64,000 bases of DNA from Trinickia dinghuensis (GCF_003367175.1 NZ_QRGA01000003.1:496681-560680), one strand, 5' to 3'. Shown: positions 55,381 to 64,000, counted from the first letter of the stretch. Numbers and translations: made by a program. Notes: generated from the sequence alone by a model not told the origin.

Positions 55381-57087
55381 ATGGAACCGCAAGCCCCGCC
55401 GGCGACGCACGAAATCACGAATCAAGTCCCGCCACTCGAGCACTACAACCTCTACGAGTGCGATCCGACGTTGCGCGCCGCTGTCGAACGCGAAGGCGCG
55501 GCATGGCATGCGCCGTCGCTGGCGCTCGACGGCGCCATGCTCGGCAAACCCGAGGTCATCGCACTCGCCGGCGCGGCGAACCGCCACGAGCCTGAACTCT
55601 TCACATTCAGCCCGCGCGGCGAGCGGATCGATACGCTCGAGTTTCACCCGAGCTGGCATAGGCTGCTCGCGCTGCTGAGGCACGAAGGGCTGCACGCGCT
55701 GCCGTTCGACACACCTCGTTCGGGCGCGATGGCCGCGCGCTGCGCGGGCTATTTCCTGCATGCGCAGCTCGAATCCGGCTCGCTGTGTCCGCTGACGATG
55801 ACGTTCGCCAGCATCCCGGTGCTGCAGCGCGAGCACATGCTGTTCGCCCAGCTCGCCGAGAAGCTTTTCTCGCGCGAGCACGATCCGAGCGATGCGCCGC
55901 TCGCGCGCAAACGCTCGATGATGGTGGGCATGGGCATGACGGAAAAACAAGGCGGCTCCGACGTGCGTACGAATCAGACGCGTGCGTCCGCGCTCGGTGC
56001 GGCGTCGGGGCGCGGCGCCGAGTATCGGCTCGTCGGTCATAAATGGTTCTTCTCGGCGCCGCAGTGCGACGCACATCTCGTGCTCGCGCGAACGGGCACC
56101 GATGCGCCGATCTCGTGCTTTTACGTGCCGCGCTACACACCCGACGGCACACGCAACGCGATCCGCGTCCAGCGTCTGAAGGACAAGCTCGGCAATCGCT
56201 CGAACGCGAGCAGCGAGGTGGAATTCGCCGGTGCCTACGGCATCATGATCGGCGACGAAGGGCGCGGCGTGCCGACGATCATCGAGATGGCGAACTACAC
56301 GCGGCTCGATTGCGTGATCGGCAGCGCGGCGCTCATGCGCGCGGCCCTGGTTCAAGCGATTCATCATGCGCGCCACCGCGTCGCGTTCTCGCGCAAGCTC
56401 GTCGATCAGCCGCTGATGCGCAACGTGCTGGCCGATCTTGCGCTGGAAACCGAGGCGGCCACGGTGCTGTTCATGCGGCTGGCGCGCGCGTTCGATGCGC
56501 ATCTCGCCGCCGGACGCACCGGCACCGCGGAGAGCGATGCCGAACGCGCCTGGCGACGCATCGTCACGCCCGCGGCCAAGTTTTGGGTCTGCAAGCGCGC
56601 GCTCGAATTTACCGGCGAGGCGATGGAGGTGTGGGGCGGCAACGGTTACGTCGAAGAAGGACCGATGGCGCGCTTTTATCGCGAAGCCCCCGTCAATTCG
56701 ATCTGGGAAGGCTCGGGCAACGTCATGTGTCTCGACGTGCTGCGCGCGCTCGAACGCGATACGCAAGGTGCGCACGCGCTACTTGCCGAATGGCGGGCCG
56801 ATGCGCAGGGCTCGCCCGCCCTCGTCGCAGCGCTCGACGCACTCCAGGCATCGCTCGCCGCACCGCCCGAAGAACGCGAAGCCGGCGCACGCGCGCTTGC
56901 TCAGCAACTCGTGCTGTGCGCGCAGGCGGTCTTGCTGTTACGCGCGGGACTAAACGATCACGCGCAGGCATTCATCGCGACCCGCCTCGCGACGTCGAGC
57001 ACGGGAGGCTCGTGCGGACGCGTCTACGGCACCGTGCCCGCCACGTTCGATCACGGCGCCCTCATCGCGCACGCGTTCAACGCCTGA
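55381..57087 (+). CDS. AidB-like acyl-CoA dehydrogenase
   Basis: A 568-residue flavoprotein of the acyl-CoA dehydrogenase superfamily. GMGMTEKQGGSDVRTNQTRA is the AidB-type FAD-binding block; YRLVGHKWFFSAPQCDAHLV and EVWGGNGYVEEGPMARFYRE are conserved. The C-terminus has AidB's extra helical region. E. coli AidB is an alkylation-response protein that binds DNA and shows weak isovaleryl-CoA dehydrogenase activity; bacterial relatives are often annotated by either name. GGAG lies 8 bases before the ATG at 55381. The next gene is an aldehyde dehydrogenase 44 bases on. Confidence 0.87.
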   Translation: MEPQAPPATHEITNQVPPLEHYNLYECDPTLRAAVEREGAAWHAPSLALDGAMLGKPEVIALAGAANRHEPELFTFSPRGERIDTLEFHPSWHRLLALLRHEGLHALPFDTPRSGAMAARCAGYFLHAQLESGSLCPLTMTFASIPVLQREHMLFAQLAEKLFSREHDPSDAPLARKRSMMVGMGMTEKQGGSDVRTNQTRASALGAASGRGAEYRLVGHKWFFSAPQCDAHLVLARTGTDAPISCFYVPRYTPDGTRNAIRVQRLKDKLGNRSNASSEVEFAGAYGIMIGDEGRGVPTIIEMANYTRLDCVIGSAALMRAALVQAIHHARHRVAFSRKLVDQPLMRNVLADLALETEAATVLFMRLARAFDAHLAAGRTGTAESDAERAWRRIVTPAAKFWVCKRALEFTGEAMEVWGGNGYVEEGPMARFYREAPVNSIWEGSGNVMCLDVLRALERDTQGAHALLAEWRADAQGSPALVAALDALQASLAAPPEEREAGARALAQQLVLCAQAVLLLRAGLNDHAQAFIATRLATSSTGGSCGRVYGTVPATFDHGALIAHAFNA

Positions 57088-57131
57088 AAACCGGCGGCGG
57101 CCGGGCCGCCAGCGAAAGGAGACAACCGCAG

Positions 57132-58550
57132 ATGAAGAACGACTTGCCCAGCGCGACGACACTAGAGGCGTTGCTGCAATTGCAGCGCGAAGCCCACGCA
57201 CGTGAGCCGTACCCGTCATGGGAAACGCGAGCCGCACATCTGAAAGCACTGCGCACGATGTTGCTGGACAACGAAGATGCGCTCGCCCAAGCGCTGGACG
57301 CCGATTTCGGCCAGCGCTCGAAAGCCGAACTCATGCTCTCCGAGCTTTGGCTCGTCAAGAGCGAGATCGATTCGGCGCTCAAGCACGGCAAGCGCTGGAT
57401 GAAGCCGCAACGGCGCGCGACGGGCGTTTGGCTCAGGCCGGCCACGGCCAAGGTGATCCCTCAACCGCTCGGCGTCGTCGGCATCGTGGCGCCATGGAAC
57501 TATCCGATCCTGCTCGCCGTCGGCCCGCTGATCGGCGCGCTCGCGGCCGGCAACCGCGCGTTGATCAAGATGTCGGAGTACACGCCGCGCACGGCGGAAC
57601 TCGTGCGGCAACTGATCGAGCGCACGTTCGCACGCGAACAGGTGGCCGTCGTCACAGGCGATGCATCGGTCGGCGCCGCCTTCTGCGCGCTGCCGCTCGA
57701 CCATCTGATCTTCACCGGCTCGACCGCGGTCGGGCGCGAGGTGATGCGGGCCGCGGCGGCCAATCTCACGCCGGTCACCCTCGAGCTGGGCGGCAAGTCG
57801 CCCGCGATCATCGGGCCTCACGCGCGCTTCGATGCCGCGGTCGACCGCATCGTTGCCGGCAAGACGCTCAATGCCGGCCAAACCTGCATCGCCCCCGACT
57901 ACGTGCTCGTGCCGCGCGGCATGGAGCAAGCATTCGTCGAACGAGCGCGTTCGCGCGTGGCGCGCCTTTATCCCGACTTCGCGCGCAACCCCGACTACAC
58001 GACGCTGATCTCCGCGCGCCACTTCGATCGCATGCGCAACCTCGCCGACGAAGCGCTTCAGGCGGGCGCGTCCCTCCATCCGCTGACCGACGCCTCTCCT
58101 GACGCCGCGCGCAGGCAGTTTCCGCCGTGCGTCGTGACGAACGCGCCCGATACGAGCGCATTGATGCAAGAGGAGATTTTCGGGCCGCTGCTGCCGCTCG
58201 TGCCGTACGACACGCTCGACGATGCGCTGCGCTACGTCAACGCCAGGCCGCGGCCGCTCGCGCTCTACTTGTTCGATGAAGCGCGCGGAACCGTCGAACG
58301 CGTGCTGCGCGAGACGGTCTCGGGCGGCGTCGCGGTCAACGAGACGCTATTGCACATCGCGTGCGAGGGGCTGCCGTTCGGAGGCGTGGGGGCGAGCGGC
58401 ATCGGCGCCTACCATGGGTACGACGGCTTCACGACCTTTTCGAAGATGAAACCCGTGCTCATGCAGCCGCGCATCAACGCGCGCTCGCTGCTGCTGCCGC
58501 CGTACGGACGGCGCTTTCACGCGCTGATGCGTCTGATGTTCAAGCTCTGA
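57132..58550 (+). CDS. Coniferyl-aldehyde-dehydrogenase-like aldehyde dehydrogenase
   Basis: A 472-residue class 3-like ALDH. VIPQPLGVVGIVAPWNYPIL is the NAD-binding loop, LTPVTLELGGKSPAIIG has the general base Glu, and NAGQTCIAPDYVLVP has the catalytic Cys. The short length and the C-terminal hydrophobic tail (ALMRLMFKL) are typical of this subgroup, which oxidises medium-chain or aromatic aldehydes. A GGAG lies upstream of the ATG. Co-transcription with the AidB-like gene is likely. Confidence 0.92.
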   Translation: MKNDLPSATTLEALLQLQREAHAREPYPSWETRAAHLKALRTMLLDNEDALAQALDADFGQRSKAELMLSELWLVKSEIDSALKHGKRWMKPQRRATGVWLRPATAKVIPQPLGVVGIVAPWNYPILLAVGPLIGALAAGNRALIKMSEYTPRTAELVRQLIERTFAREQVAVVTGDASVGAAFCALPLDHLIFTGSTAVGREVMRAAAANLTPVTLELGGKSPAIIGPHARFDAAVDRIVAGKTLNAGQTCIAPDYVLVPRGMEQAFVERARSRVARLYPDFARNPDYTTLISARHFDRMRNLADEALQAGASLHPLTDASPDAARRQFPPCVVTNAPDTSALMQEEIFGPLLPLVPYDTLDDALRYVNARPRPLALYLFDEARGTVERVLRETVSGGVAVNETLLHIACEGLPFGGVGASGIGAYHGYDGFTTFSKMKPVLMQPRINARSLLLPPYGRRFHALMRLMFKL

Positions 58551-58623
58551 GCAACGAAGCAAGGCCCCAAAGAGACGAGGCGATATGACGAAAAGGGTGC
58601 GGCGAGGCGCAGCGGCACTCACG

Positions 58624-59658
58624 TCACACCGGCCATAAAGGCCCTTCCTGCATCGCGCCGATCTGCTCGCGCAACTCGAGCACGCGCTCTTCCCAGTACC
58701 GCTGCGTGTTGAACCACGGAAATGCGGCCGGGAACGCCGGATCGTCCCAACGCCGAGCGAGCCACGCCGTGTAATGCATCAAGCGCAGTGTGCGCAGCGC
58801 TTCGATCAAATGCAGCTCGCGCGGCTCGAATTCGCAGAAGTCCTCATAGCCCGCGAGCAGATCGGACAGCGCGCTCGACGCCTCCGCTCGCCCGCCCGGC
58901 AGCAGCAGCCACAGATCCTGAATGGCGGGCCCCATGCGGCTGTCGTCGAAATCGACGAAGTGCGGGCCGGCATCGGTCCACAGTACGTTGCTCGCATGGC
59001 AATCGCCGTGAAGCCGCAAATGGGCTACCTCGCCCGCCGCATCGAAAGCGCGCTCGACGCCTTCGAGCGCCAATGCCGCCGCCGCCTCATACGGCGCGCG
59101 CAACTCGGGCGGCACGAATGCGTGCGACAGCAGAAATTCGCGCGGCTCGTAGCCGAACGCCGCGATATCGAGCGTGGGCCGCGCGGCATACGGCTGTCGC
59201 TTGCCGAGCGCATGAATGCGGCCGATAAAGCGCCCCATCCACTCGAGCGTGTCGCGCCGATCGAGATCGGGCGCGCGTCCGCCACGCCTGTCGAAAATCG
59301 CAAACCGGAAACCGCCGAACGCATGCAGCGTGCGCGCGTCGATCTCTCGTGCCGGAACGGCGGGAACCTCTGCCCGCGCAAGTTCGGCGACGAACGCATG
59401 CTCCTCGAGAATCGCTTCGTCGGACCAGCGCTGCGGCCGATAAAACTTCGCGACGACAGGGGGCCCGTCTTCGACACCGACCTGATAAACGCGGTTTTCG
59501 TAGCTGTTGAGCGGCAGCAGACGCCCGTCGGTGCGCACGCCGGTTGGGGCCAGCACGCTGTCGATCGCGTCGAGCACGCATTCCGGCGTGAGCCGGGTGA
59601 AAGGATGCGCGGCAGCTAGGCCGGGCACATCTGAGGAATCGGAGAAAGGCTCGTTCAT
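58624..59658 (-). CDS. srkA: Stress response kinase A (SrkA/YihE-like Ser/Thr kinase)
   Basis: A 344-residue protein of the aminoglycoside-phosphotransferase-like kinase fold. RLLPLNSYENRVYQVGVEDG is the P-loop-like region and VVAKFYRP the ATP Lys; LHGDCHASNVLW is the catalytic loop (HGDxHxxN) and HFVDFDDSRMGP the Mg2+ DFDD motif. YihE acts on stress survival after damage. The ATG at 59658 was used; alternative ATGs lie at 59676 and 59682. Confidence 0.92.
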   Translation of the reverse strand: MNEPFSDSSDVPGLAAAHPFTRLTPECVLDAIDSVLAPTGVRTDGRLLPLNSYENRVYQVGVEDGPPVVAKFYRPQRWSDEAILEEHAFVAELARAEVPAVPAREIDARTLHAFGGFRFAIFDRRGGRAPDLDRRDTLEWMGRFIGRIHALGKRQPYAARPTLDIAAFGYEPREFLLSHAFVPPELRAPYEAAAALALEGVERAFDAAGEVAHLRLHGDCHASNVLWTDAGPHFVDFDDSRMGPAIQDLWLLLPGGRAEASSALSDLLAGYEDFCEFEPRELHLIEALRTLRLMHYTAWLARRWDDPAFPAAFPWFNTQRYWEERVLELREQIGAMQEGPLWPV

Positions 59659-59727
59659 GCCGGCATTGTGCCGCATCGGCACGCGGCCCGGCGTACGTCT
59701 ACTTCGGCAGCCCGAGAAAACCCAACG

Positions 59728-59943
59728 TCAATGGACCAGCGAACCGGCAGGGCGTGCAACGAGTTCGCCCGTGTCGATCAGATCTTCGAGGAAGAACGGC
59801 TCGGTATTCAATTGCAGCGACGCGCCAGGCTCGCCGGCGAACCAGACGACCATCGCCATATCGCCGAGCACGCGCATGACGATTCCGCGCGCACCCGACG
59901 GCACGGCCATATGCACCGATCTGACGATCGAACCCACTTGCAT
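59728..59943 (-). CDS. Small conserved-type protein of unknown function (71 residues)
   Basis: A 71-residue protein opening MQVGSIVRSVHMAVPSGARG. It is rich in beta-type residues (GIVMRVLGDMAMVVWF), then has an acidic segment ending FLEDLIDTGELVARP. A strong GGGGAG sits about 5 bases before the ATG. No domain is recognised. It may be a small SH3-like beta-barrel protein of the sort that opens with VGSxVR; that is a guess. An AT-rich TATAAT is present upstream at 60079-60074. Confidence 0.65.
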   Translation of the reverse strand: MQVGSIVRSVHMAVPSGARGIVMRVLGDMAMVVWFAGEPGASLQLNTEPFFLEDLIDTGELVARPAGSLVH

Positions 59944-60328
59944 GATGTCTCCCCTTCAGGGCATTAAACGATGACTAGATTGTTCACGCAACCGGCCATC
60001 GAGGAAAGCCGAATGTAACGGCCGATTGACCGTCATTTCTCGCAATCGTCCTTACAAAAAGCTGACCATTTAAATTATAAGAACCCTCGAAACGCTCGAT
60101 CGCGCCTGCCTGCCCCTGTAAAACGGTGTCTGAACGCCTGCGCCCCGCATTACGTTACTCGGACCAGGCGGTATAGTCCAAGCATAACGCGCCGTGCCCG
60201 ATACAGTCGATCCGCGCGCGGCCGCGCAACCCATCTCGCCGACGGCTCCCGCAGGGCACACCGCTTGCGCACCGGCGAGCAAGCGCGCAGGCGCCCTGTG
60301 CCTGCGCCGGGCGCCGACAGGAGAACGA
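59944..60328. other. Intergenic region
   Basis: About 385 bases between divergent small genes. An AT-rich patch with TATAAT on the minus strand (60079-60074) may be a promoter for the small gene at 59728-59943. TTGACC at 60026-60031 on the plus strand has no well-spaced -10. No gene, RNA or repeat is recognised. Confidence 0.35.
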
Positions 60329-60541
60329 ATGATGAACAAGCTTTCGCAACACGGCACGCGGTCTGCCCGCCGCGCGCGGCGACTTCTCGCCGTCGGCTTC
60401 ACCGTCGCACTGGGGGCGTGCGCAAACCATGGTCTAGACGACGTCAAACCCACAGCCACGACGGCGTATCGCTCGGCGCAACCCGCCGCGCCGCAACCGG
60501 CGCCCGGCGCGGTAGCAACCCCGGCCCCGCCCCGGGAGTAA
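60329..60541 (+). CDS. Small lipoprotein (70 residues)
   Basis: A 70-residue protein with a lipoprotein signal ending VALGACANHGLDD, so a Cys near residue 31 would be lipidated. The mature part is a short, Pro/Ala-rich tail. AGGAG lies 5 bases before the first ATG (8 before the second, at 60332). The next gene, an MFS transporter, starts 1 base after its stop, so the two are coupled. Function unknown. Confidence 0.65.
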   Translation: MMNKLSQHGTRSARRARRLLAVGFTVALGACANHGLDDVKPTATTAYRSAQPAAPQPAPGAVATPAPPRE

Positions 60542-60542
60542 T

Positions 60543-61751
60543 GTGCCGGCAACCGCACCGTTTCTCGAACGCGGCTCGCGCGCTTACTGGCGAGCGAGTC
60601 TGGCCCTACTCTTTGCCGGTTATGCGACGTTCTCGCTGCTTTACTGCGTGCAGCCGCTCCTGCCGGCGTTTTCCTCCACGTTCGGCACGACGCCCGCGCA
60701 AAGCTCGCTCGCCATCTCCCTCACGACCGCCGTGCTCGCCTTCGCGATCTTCGCGGCCGGCTTCGTATCGGAGGGCCTGAGCCGGCACGGACTCATGACG
60801 GCTTCGCTGACCGTATCGTCGCTGCTGACGCTCGCCGTCGCGGCCGTCCCCCATTGGTCGCAGCTGCTCGTGCTGCGCGCGCTCGAAGGCGCGGCGCTCG
60901 GCGGTGTGCCTGCCGTGGCAATGGCTTACCTCGCCGAGGAAGTGCATCCCGACGGACTCGGCCTGGCAATGGGGCTTTACGTCGGCGGTACGGCGATCGG
61001 GGGCATGGCCGGCCGCGTCATCGCCGGCGGGCTGGCCGATCTGTTCACTTGGCGCATCTCGATCGCCGTGATCGGCGTGCTCGGGTTGGCGTCGATGTTC
61101 GCGTTCCGCGCCTTGCTGCCGCCGTCGCGGCACTTCGTCCCGCGGCGTGGCCTGCCCCTCGCTCACCATCGGCAGGCACTCGCGGCGCATCTCGCCGAGC
61201 CCCGGCTGAGAGCGCTATTTGCAATGGCGTTCGTGCTGATGGGCAGTTTCGTGACGCTCTACAACTATGTCGGCTACCGGCTGCTCGCACCGCCCTACGA
61301 CCTGAGCCAAGCACAGATCGGAGCGATTTTCGTCGTGTATCTGGCCGGCGTCGTCGCTTCGCCGTTTTCCGGGCGCATGGCCGACCTGTTCGGCCGCGCA
61401 CGCGTCTTGATAGCGAGCCTGGTTCTGATGCTCGCGGGAGTCGCGCTCACGCAGCTCGGCGCGATCGCGGCCATCGTGGCCGGCATCGCCTGCGTGACCT
61501 TCGGCTTTTTCTCGGGGCACGCGGTGGCGAGCGGCTGGGTGGGGCGCCTCGCCGAGCGCGCGAAAGGGCAGGCCGCGGCCTTGTATCTGCTCGCGTACTA
61601 CCTCGGCTCGAGCCTCGTCGGCTGGTACGGGGGGCGATGCTTCGGCACCTACGGCTGGAACGGCGTGACCGCGCTCGTCGGCGCGCTGCTCGTTGCGGGC
61701 GTCGTCATCGCCGTCTGGCTCAGCGCGCGCGAACGCGCCGGTACCACATAA
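60543..61751 (+). CDS. MFS transporter (YnfM/AraJ-like)
   Basis: A 402-residue 12-TM protein. YATFSLLYCVQPLLPAFSST in TM1 is typical of the YnfM/YfcJ-type efflux group; GMAGRVIAGGLADLFTWR and GRMADLFGRARVLI carry the repeated MFS motif. The start is GTG at 60543 with GGGAG 5 bases upstream, 1 base after the lipoprotein stop. Substrate unknown. Confidence 0.85.
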   Translation: MPATAPFLERGSRAYWRASLALLFAGYATFSLLYCVQPLLPAFSSTFGTTPAQSSLAISLTTAVLAFAIFAAGFVSEGLSRHGLMTASLTVSSLLTLAVAAVPHWSQLLVLRALEGAALGGVPAVAMAYLAEEVHPDGLGLAMGLYVGGTAIGGMAGRVIAGGLADLFTWRISIAVIGVLGLASMFAFRALLPPSRHFVPRRGLPLAHHRQALAAHLAEPRLRALFAMAFVLMGSFVTLYNYVGYRLLAPPYDLSQAQIGAIFVVYLAGVVASPFSGRMADLFGRARVLIASLVLMLAGVALTQLGAIAAIVAGIACVTFGFFSGHAVASGWVGRLAERAKGQAAALYLLAYYLGSSLVGWYGGRCFGTYGWNGVTALVGALLVAGVVIAVWLSARERAGTT

Positions 61752-61840
61752 CGCAAATCGCGCTCCGTCTCCTATACTCGGATCAATGCGTGTGCGTGTT
61801 TGCAGCACTGCAGCGCAGCAAAAACAGGGAGGAGACGAGC

Positions 61841-62026
61841 ATGTCGACTTACTTCACCATCAGCGACTTCATCCTAGTCATTCCGATGGCGCTCGCCGGC
61901 GCGTTGTTCCTCGGCGCGTGCCCGGCGCATTCGCGGCTCGTGCACAACGTCCTGCGTGTGATAGGAGCGATGCTCGGCGTCGTATTCGCCGTCGTGCTCG
62001 TCGAAGGACTGCCGGTGCTGATATAG
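61841..62026 (+). CDS. Small membrane protein (61 residues)
   Basis: A 61-residue protein with two hydrophobic segments: FILVIPMALAGALFLGACP and VIGAMLGVVFAVVLVEGLPV. A strong AGGGAGGAG stands about 7 bases before the ATG. It is the only small frame here with such a site. No family recognised. It converges on the aldo/keto reductase gene. Confidence 0.65.
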   Translation: MSTYFTISDFILVIPMALAGALFLGACPAHSRLVHNVLRVIGAMLGVVFAVVLVEGLPVLI

Positions 62027-62081
62027 CGCCGCACGGAGCCTATCGACGAACACAGGGCCGTATTTCCAGTCGCGCTTCGGT

Positions 62082-63125
62082 TCAGATGCGCTGATCGGTC
62101 GACGGCTTTTCCCACAGGTTGATGCCGCCCTCGGTCGCATGGCGATCGATCTCGGCGATCTCATCGCTCGAGAACGCGAGGTTCGCGAGCGCCCCCACGT
62201 TTTCGCGCACTTGCTCGGGACGGCTCGCGCCGATCAGCGCCGAAGTCACGCGAGCGTCGCGCAGCACCCAAGCGAGCGCCATCTGCGCGAGGCTTTGCCC
62301 GCGCCGCTTCGCGATCTCGTTGAGCTTTCGCACGTGCTCGATGTTCTCGCGGCTCAAATGGTCTTGCTTCAGTGAGCCGCCGCCGGGCTTGTTGACGCGG
62401 GCATCTTCCGGCACGCCGTTCAGATACTTCGAAGTCAACAGCCCCTGCGCCAGCGGCGTAAAGGCGATGCAGCCGGTGCCCTCCTCCTCGAGCGCGCCGA
62501 GCAACTCGCTTTCGATCCACCGGTTCAGCATGTTGTACGAGGGCTGATGGATGAGCAGCGGAACCTTGTGCTCGCGCAGCAGCGCGGCCATCTCGCGTGT
62601 TTTCGCGGCCGAGTATGACGAGATCCCGACGTAGAGGGCTTTGCCTTGCTGCACCGCGGTAGCGAGCGCGCCGGCCGTCTCCTCGAGCGGCGTATCGGCA
62701 TCGAACCGGTGCGAATAGAAGATGTCGACATAATCGAGCCCCATGCGCTGCAAGCTCTGATCGAGGCTCGCTAGCACGTATTTGCGCGAGCCGCCGCCTT
62801 GGCCGTACGGCCCCGGCCACATGTCCCAGCCCGCCTTCGACGAAATCAGCAACTCGTCGCGGTAGGGACGGAGGTCATCCTTGAACAAGCGGCCGAAATT
62901 CGTTTCGGCGCTGCCGTACGGCGGCCCGTAGTTGTTGGCCAGATCGAAGTGGGTAATGCCGAGATCGAACGCCGTGCGCAAAATATCGCGCTGCGTCGAG
63001 AGCGGCGTCGTATCGCCGAAGTTGTGCCACAAGCCCAGCGACAGCGCGGGCAGCTTCAGCCCCGAGCGGCCGCAGGTGCGGAATTGCATGTCCGAGTAGC
63101 GGGCGGATGCGGCTTCATAGGCCAT
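62082..63125 (-). CDS. Aldo/keto reductase, YghZ/Gpr-like (L-glyceraldehyde-3-phosphate reductase)
   Basis: A 347-residue AKR14-type enzyme. FGLANNYGPPYGSAE-like FDLANNYGPPYGSAETNFG holds the catalytic Asp/Tyr region, ISSKAGWDMWPGPYG the Lys, and YVDIFYSHRFDADTPLEET the His. RPEQVRENVGAL and the C-terminal NADPH block end the protein. YghZ reduces L-glyceraldehyde-3-phosphate and methylglyoxal. The ATG at 63125 gives the usual N-terminus (MAYEAASARYSDMQFRTCG); longer frames are not supported. Confidence 0.92.
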   Translation of the reverse strand: MAYEAASARYSDMQFRTCGRSGLKLPALSLGLWHNFGDTTPLSTQRDILRTAFDLGITHFDLANNYGPPYGSAETNFGRLFKDDLRPYRDELLISSKAGWDMWPGPYGQGGGSRKYVLASLDQSLQRMGLDYVDIFYSHRFDADTPLEETAGALATAVQQGKALYVGISSYSAAKTREMAALLREHKVPLLIHQPSYNMLNRWIESELLGALEEEGTGCIAFTPLAQGLLTSKYLNGVPEDARVNKPGGGSLKQDHLSRENIEHVRKLNEIAKRRGQSLAQMALAWVLRDARVTSALIGASRPEQVRENVGALANLAFSSDEIAEIDRHATEGGINLWEKPSTDQRI

Positions 63126-63268
63126 GAGAGTCCTCGATGTGTACGTGGAAGAGTGTGTCGACGGCGCTGCCGCGCGGCGACGGGGGGTGCGAACCGATGG
63201 ACACGCACGCGACAAAGTTCTTACACTGCCGCCTGCTTACGGCTTTCAAACCATCGATAAGAGAATCC

Positions 63269-63475
63269 ATGATCAAAGCGATTTCCTTGGCGTTGATCGC
63301 GGGTGGCGTCGTGCTGCTGTACTTCGGCGGCCAATCGTTCCATTCGCTTGCCAACGACGTATCGCGCGTTTTCACGGGCGCGCCCACCAACAAGACGATT
63401 TGGCTGATCGCGGGCGGCGTCGTCGCGACGCTCGCCGGGCTCATCGGACTGACGATGCCCTCCGGCAGACGTTGA
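63269..63475 (+). CDS. DUF3185-family small membrane protein
   Basis: A 68-residue protein with two membrane segments: ISLALIAGGVVLLYFGGQ and IWLIAGGVVATLAGLIGLT, separated by HSLANDVSRVFTGAPTNKT. The DUF3185 pattern (YGxxxxxSxxSDxSRxFTGxPTDKxxW) matches well. The ATG at 63269 has AAGAGA upstream. Function unknown. It lies between two minus-strand genes. Confidence 0.82.
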   Translation: MIKAISLALIAGGVVLLYFGGQSFHSLANDVSRVFTGAPTNKTIWLIAGGVVATLAGLIGLTMPSGRR

Positions 63476-63514
63476 CCGCCCTCCCGGCGAACGCGGCGCC
63501 GCCGGCGCCACGCG

Positions 63515-64000
63515 TCAGATCGATACTTCGGGCTTCAACGCCGACCGCGTGCCCGGCAGCGGCTCATTGCTCGCGCCGTGGTAGGTGTACACGAGCGAGA
63601 ACTTGACGTCGCCGGTGACGTTTTGGCCCGCCGAGTGCAGCGTGTTGCAATGGAAGAAGACGACATCGCCGGGATCGAGTTCCGGCGATACGGCCGTGCG
63701 GATCAACGCTTCGTTCTCGGGGAGATCGGCGCGGAAAAACTTCTGCGCGTCGAACTGCTCCGACGTGAACGTCATCATGTGCGACCCGGGCACGAGCCAA
63801 AGCGCGCCGTTGCCCACCGTCTCCTTGCCGAGCGCGAGCCACGTCGAAACGAGGTCGTCGCGCCCGAACGACCAGTAGCGCGCATCGCGGTGCCAGCCCG
63901 TCAAGCTGCCGTACGCCGGATGCTTCGTCATCATGCAATTGTGATGCGCGCGCGAAAGCCGCGGCGATTCCCCGAAATAAAGCTCCATCCAGCCTTTGAT
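63515..64000 (-). CDS. Phytanoyl-CoA dioxygenase-like protein, C-terminal part (cut by window edge)
   Basis: The last 161 residues of a PhyH-like oxygenase; the start lies beyond the right edge. LTGWHRDARYW has the HxD pair, and FFHCNTLHSAGQNVTG the distal His. The position of the usual 2-oxoglutarate Arg reads Lys (GDVKFSLVY), a conservative change. GNGALWLVPGSHMMTF is the standard core block. It differs from the PhyH-like gene at 34161, so the two are not a recent duplication. Substrate unknown. Confidence 0.82.
   Translation of the reverse strand: MKGWMELYFGESPRLSRAHHNCMMTKHPAYGSLTGWHRDARYWSFGRDDLVSTWLALGKETVGNGALWLVPGSHMMTFTSEQFDAQKFFRADLPENEALIRTAVSPELDPGDVVFFHCNTLHSAGQNVTGDVKFSLVYTYHGASNEPLPGTRSALKPEVSI

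Noticed and set aside
56043-57120. Long plus-strand frame before the aldehyde dehydrogenase start
   Set aside because: It is a shifted frame over the AidB-like gene. The real start at 57132 has its own ribosome binding site and standard N-terminus.

Overview
The window is high-GC, gene-dense bacterial chromosome. Gene content points to Burkholderiaceae (Burkholderia, Paraburkholderia, Trinickia or a close relative). The main reasons are an ahcY / PF04020 / metF operon led by an SAH riboswitch, a complex I NDUFA9-type gene next to cca, FliA-type chemoreceptor promoters, and the family-level look of most proteins. This is inference from remembered families and gene order; no database search was possible. 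No rRNA, tRNA, CRISPR array or intact insertion sequence was seen.

Layout. 1-3.7 kb: the 5' end of a chemoreceptor gene, then a compact minus-strand operon. It holds a 23-codon peptide gene with a strong ribosome binding site, a HemN-like radical SAM enzyme, an MFS exporter and a pyruvoyl-type AdoMet decarboxylase homologue. This is the best candidate in the window for an undescribed system. 4-6.8 kb: an MgtC protein coupled to a divergent NRAMP-like carrier, and a TMEM175-type channel. 7-11.1 kb: a PsiF-repeat protein, CheV, and a three-gene phospholipid operon (CDP-alcohol phosphotransferase, PlsC-like acyltransferase, CdsA). 11.2-15.5 kb: a CHASE3 chemoreceptor, a disturbed strip with gene remnants, and a divergent LysR/LysE pair. 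15.6-27.9 kb: housekeeping genes (glmS, glmU, ttcA, folB, a FolM-like reductase, a MidA-like methyltransferase, cca with a truncated GST remnant, an NDUFA9-like protein, an Slt-type lytic transglycosylase, 5-formyl-THF cyclo-ligase).

27.9-33 kb: a winged-helix regulator divergent from pxpB-pxpC-pxpA and a DUF969/DUF979 membrane pair, forming a 5-oxoproline utilisation unit. 33-36 kb: a tightly packed exporter / phytanoyl-CoA dioxygenase-like / glycosyltransferase-like cluster whose base composition and start codons look foreign. 36.2-48 kb: a dipeptide ABC operon with two tandem substrate-binding proteins and a coupled TraB/GumN protein, divergent from an RpiR regulator and gamma-glutamyltransferase. 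Together with the pxp genes this suggests use of gamma-glutamyl peptides and 5-oxoproline.

48-51.1 kb: metF, a PF04020 membrane protein and ahcY behind an SAH riboswitch (methyl cycle). 51-53.4 kb: a cidA/lrgB pair and its divergent LysR regulator. 53.4-59.7 kb: a GMC oxidoreductase divergent from an AidB-like acyl-CoA dehydrogenase and an aldehyde dehydrogenase, then an SrkA kinase. 59.7-64 kb: several very small proteins, an MFS transporter, an aldo/keto reductase, a DUF3185 protein and a partial second phytanoyl-CoA dioxygenase-like gene cut by the window edge.
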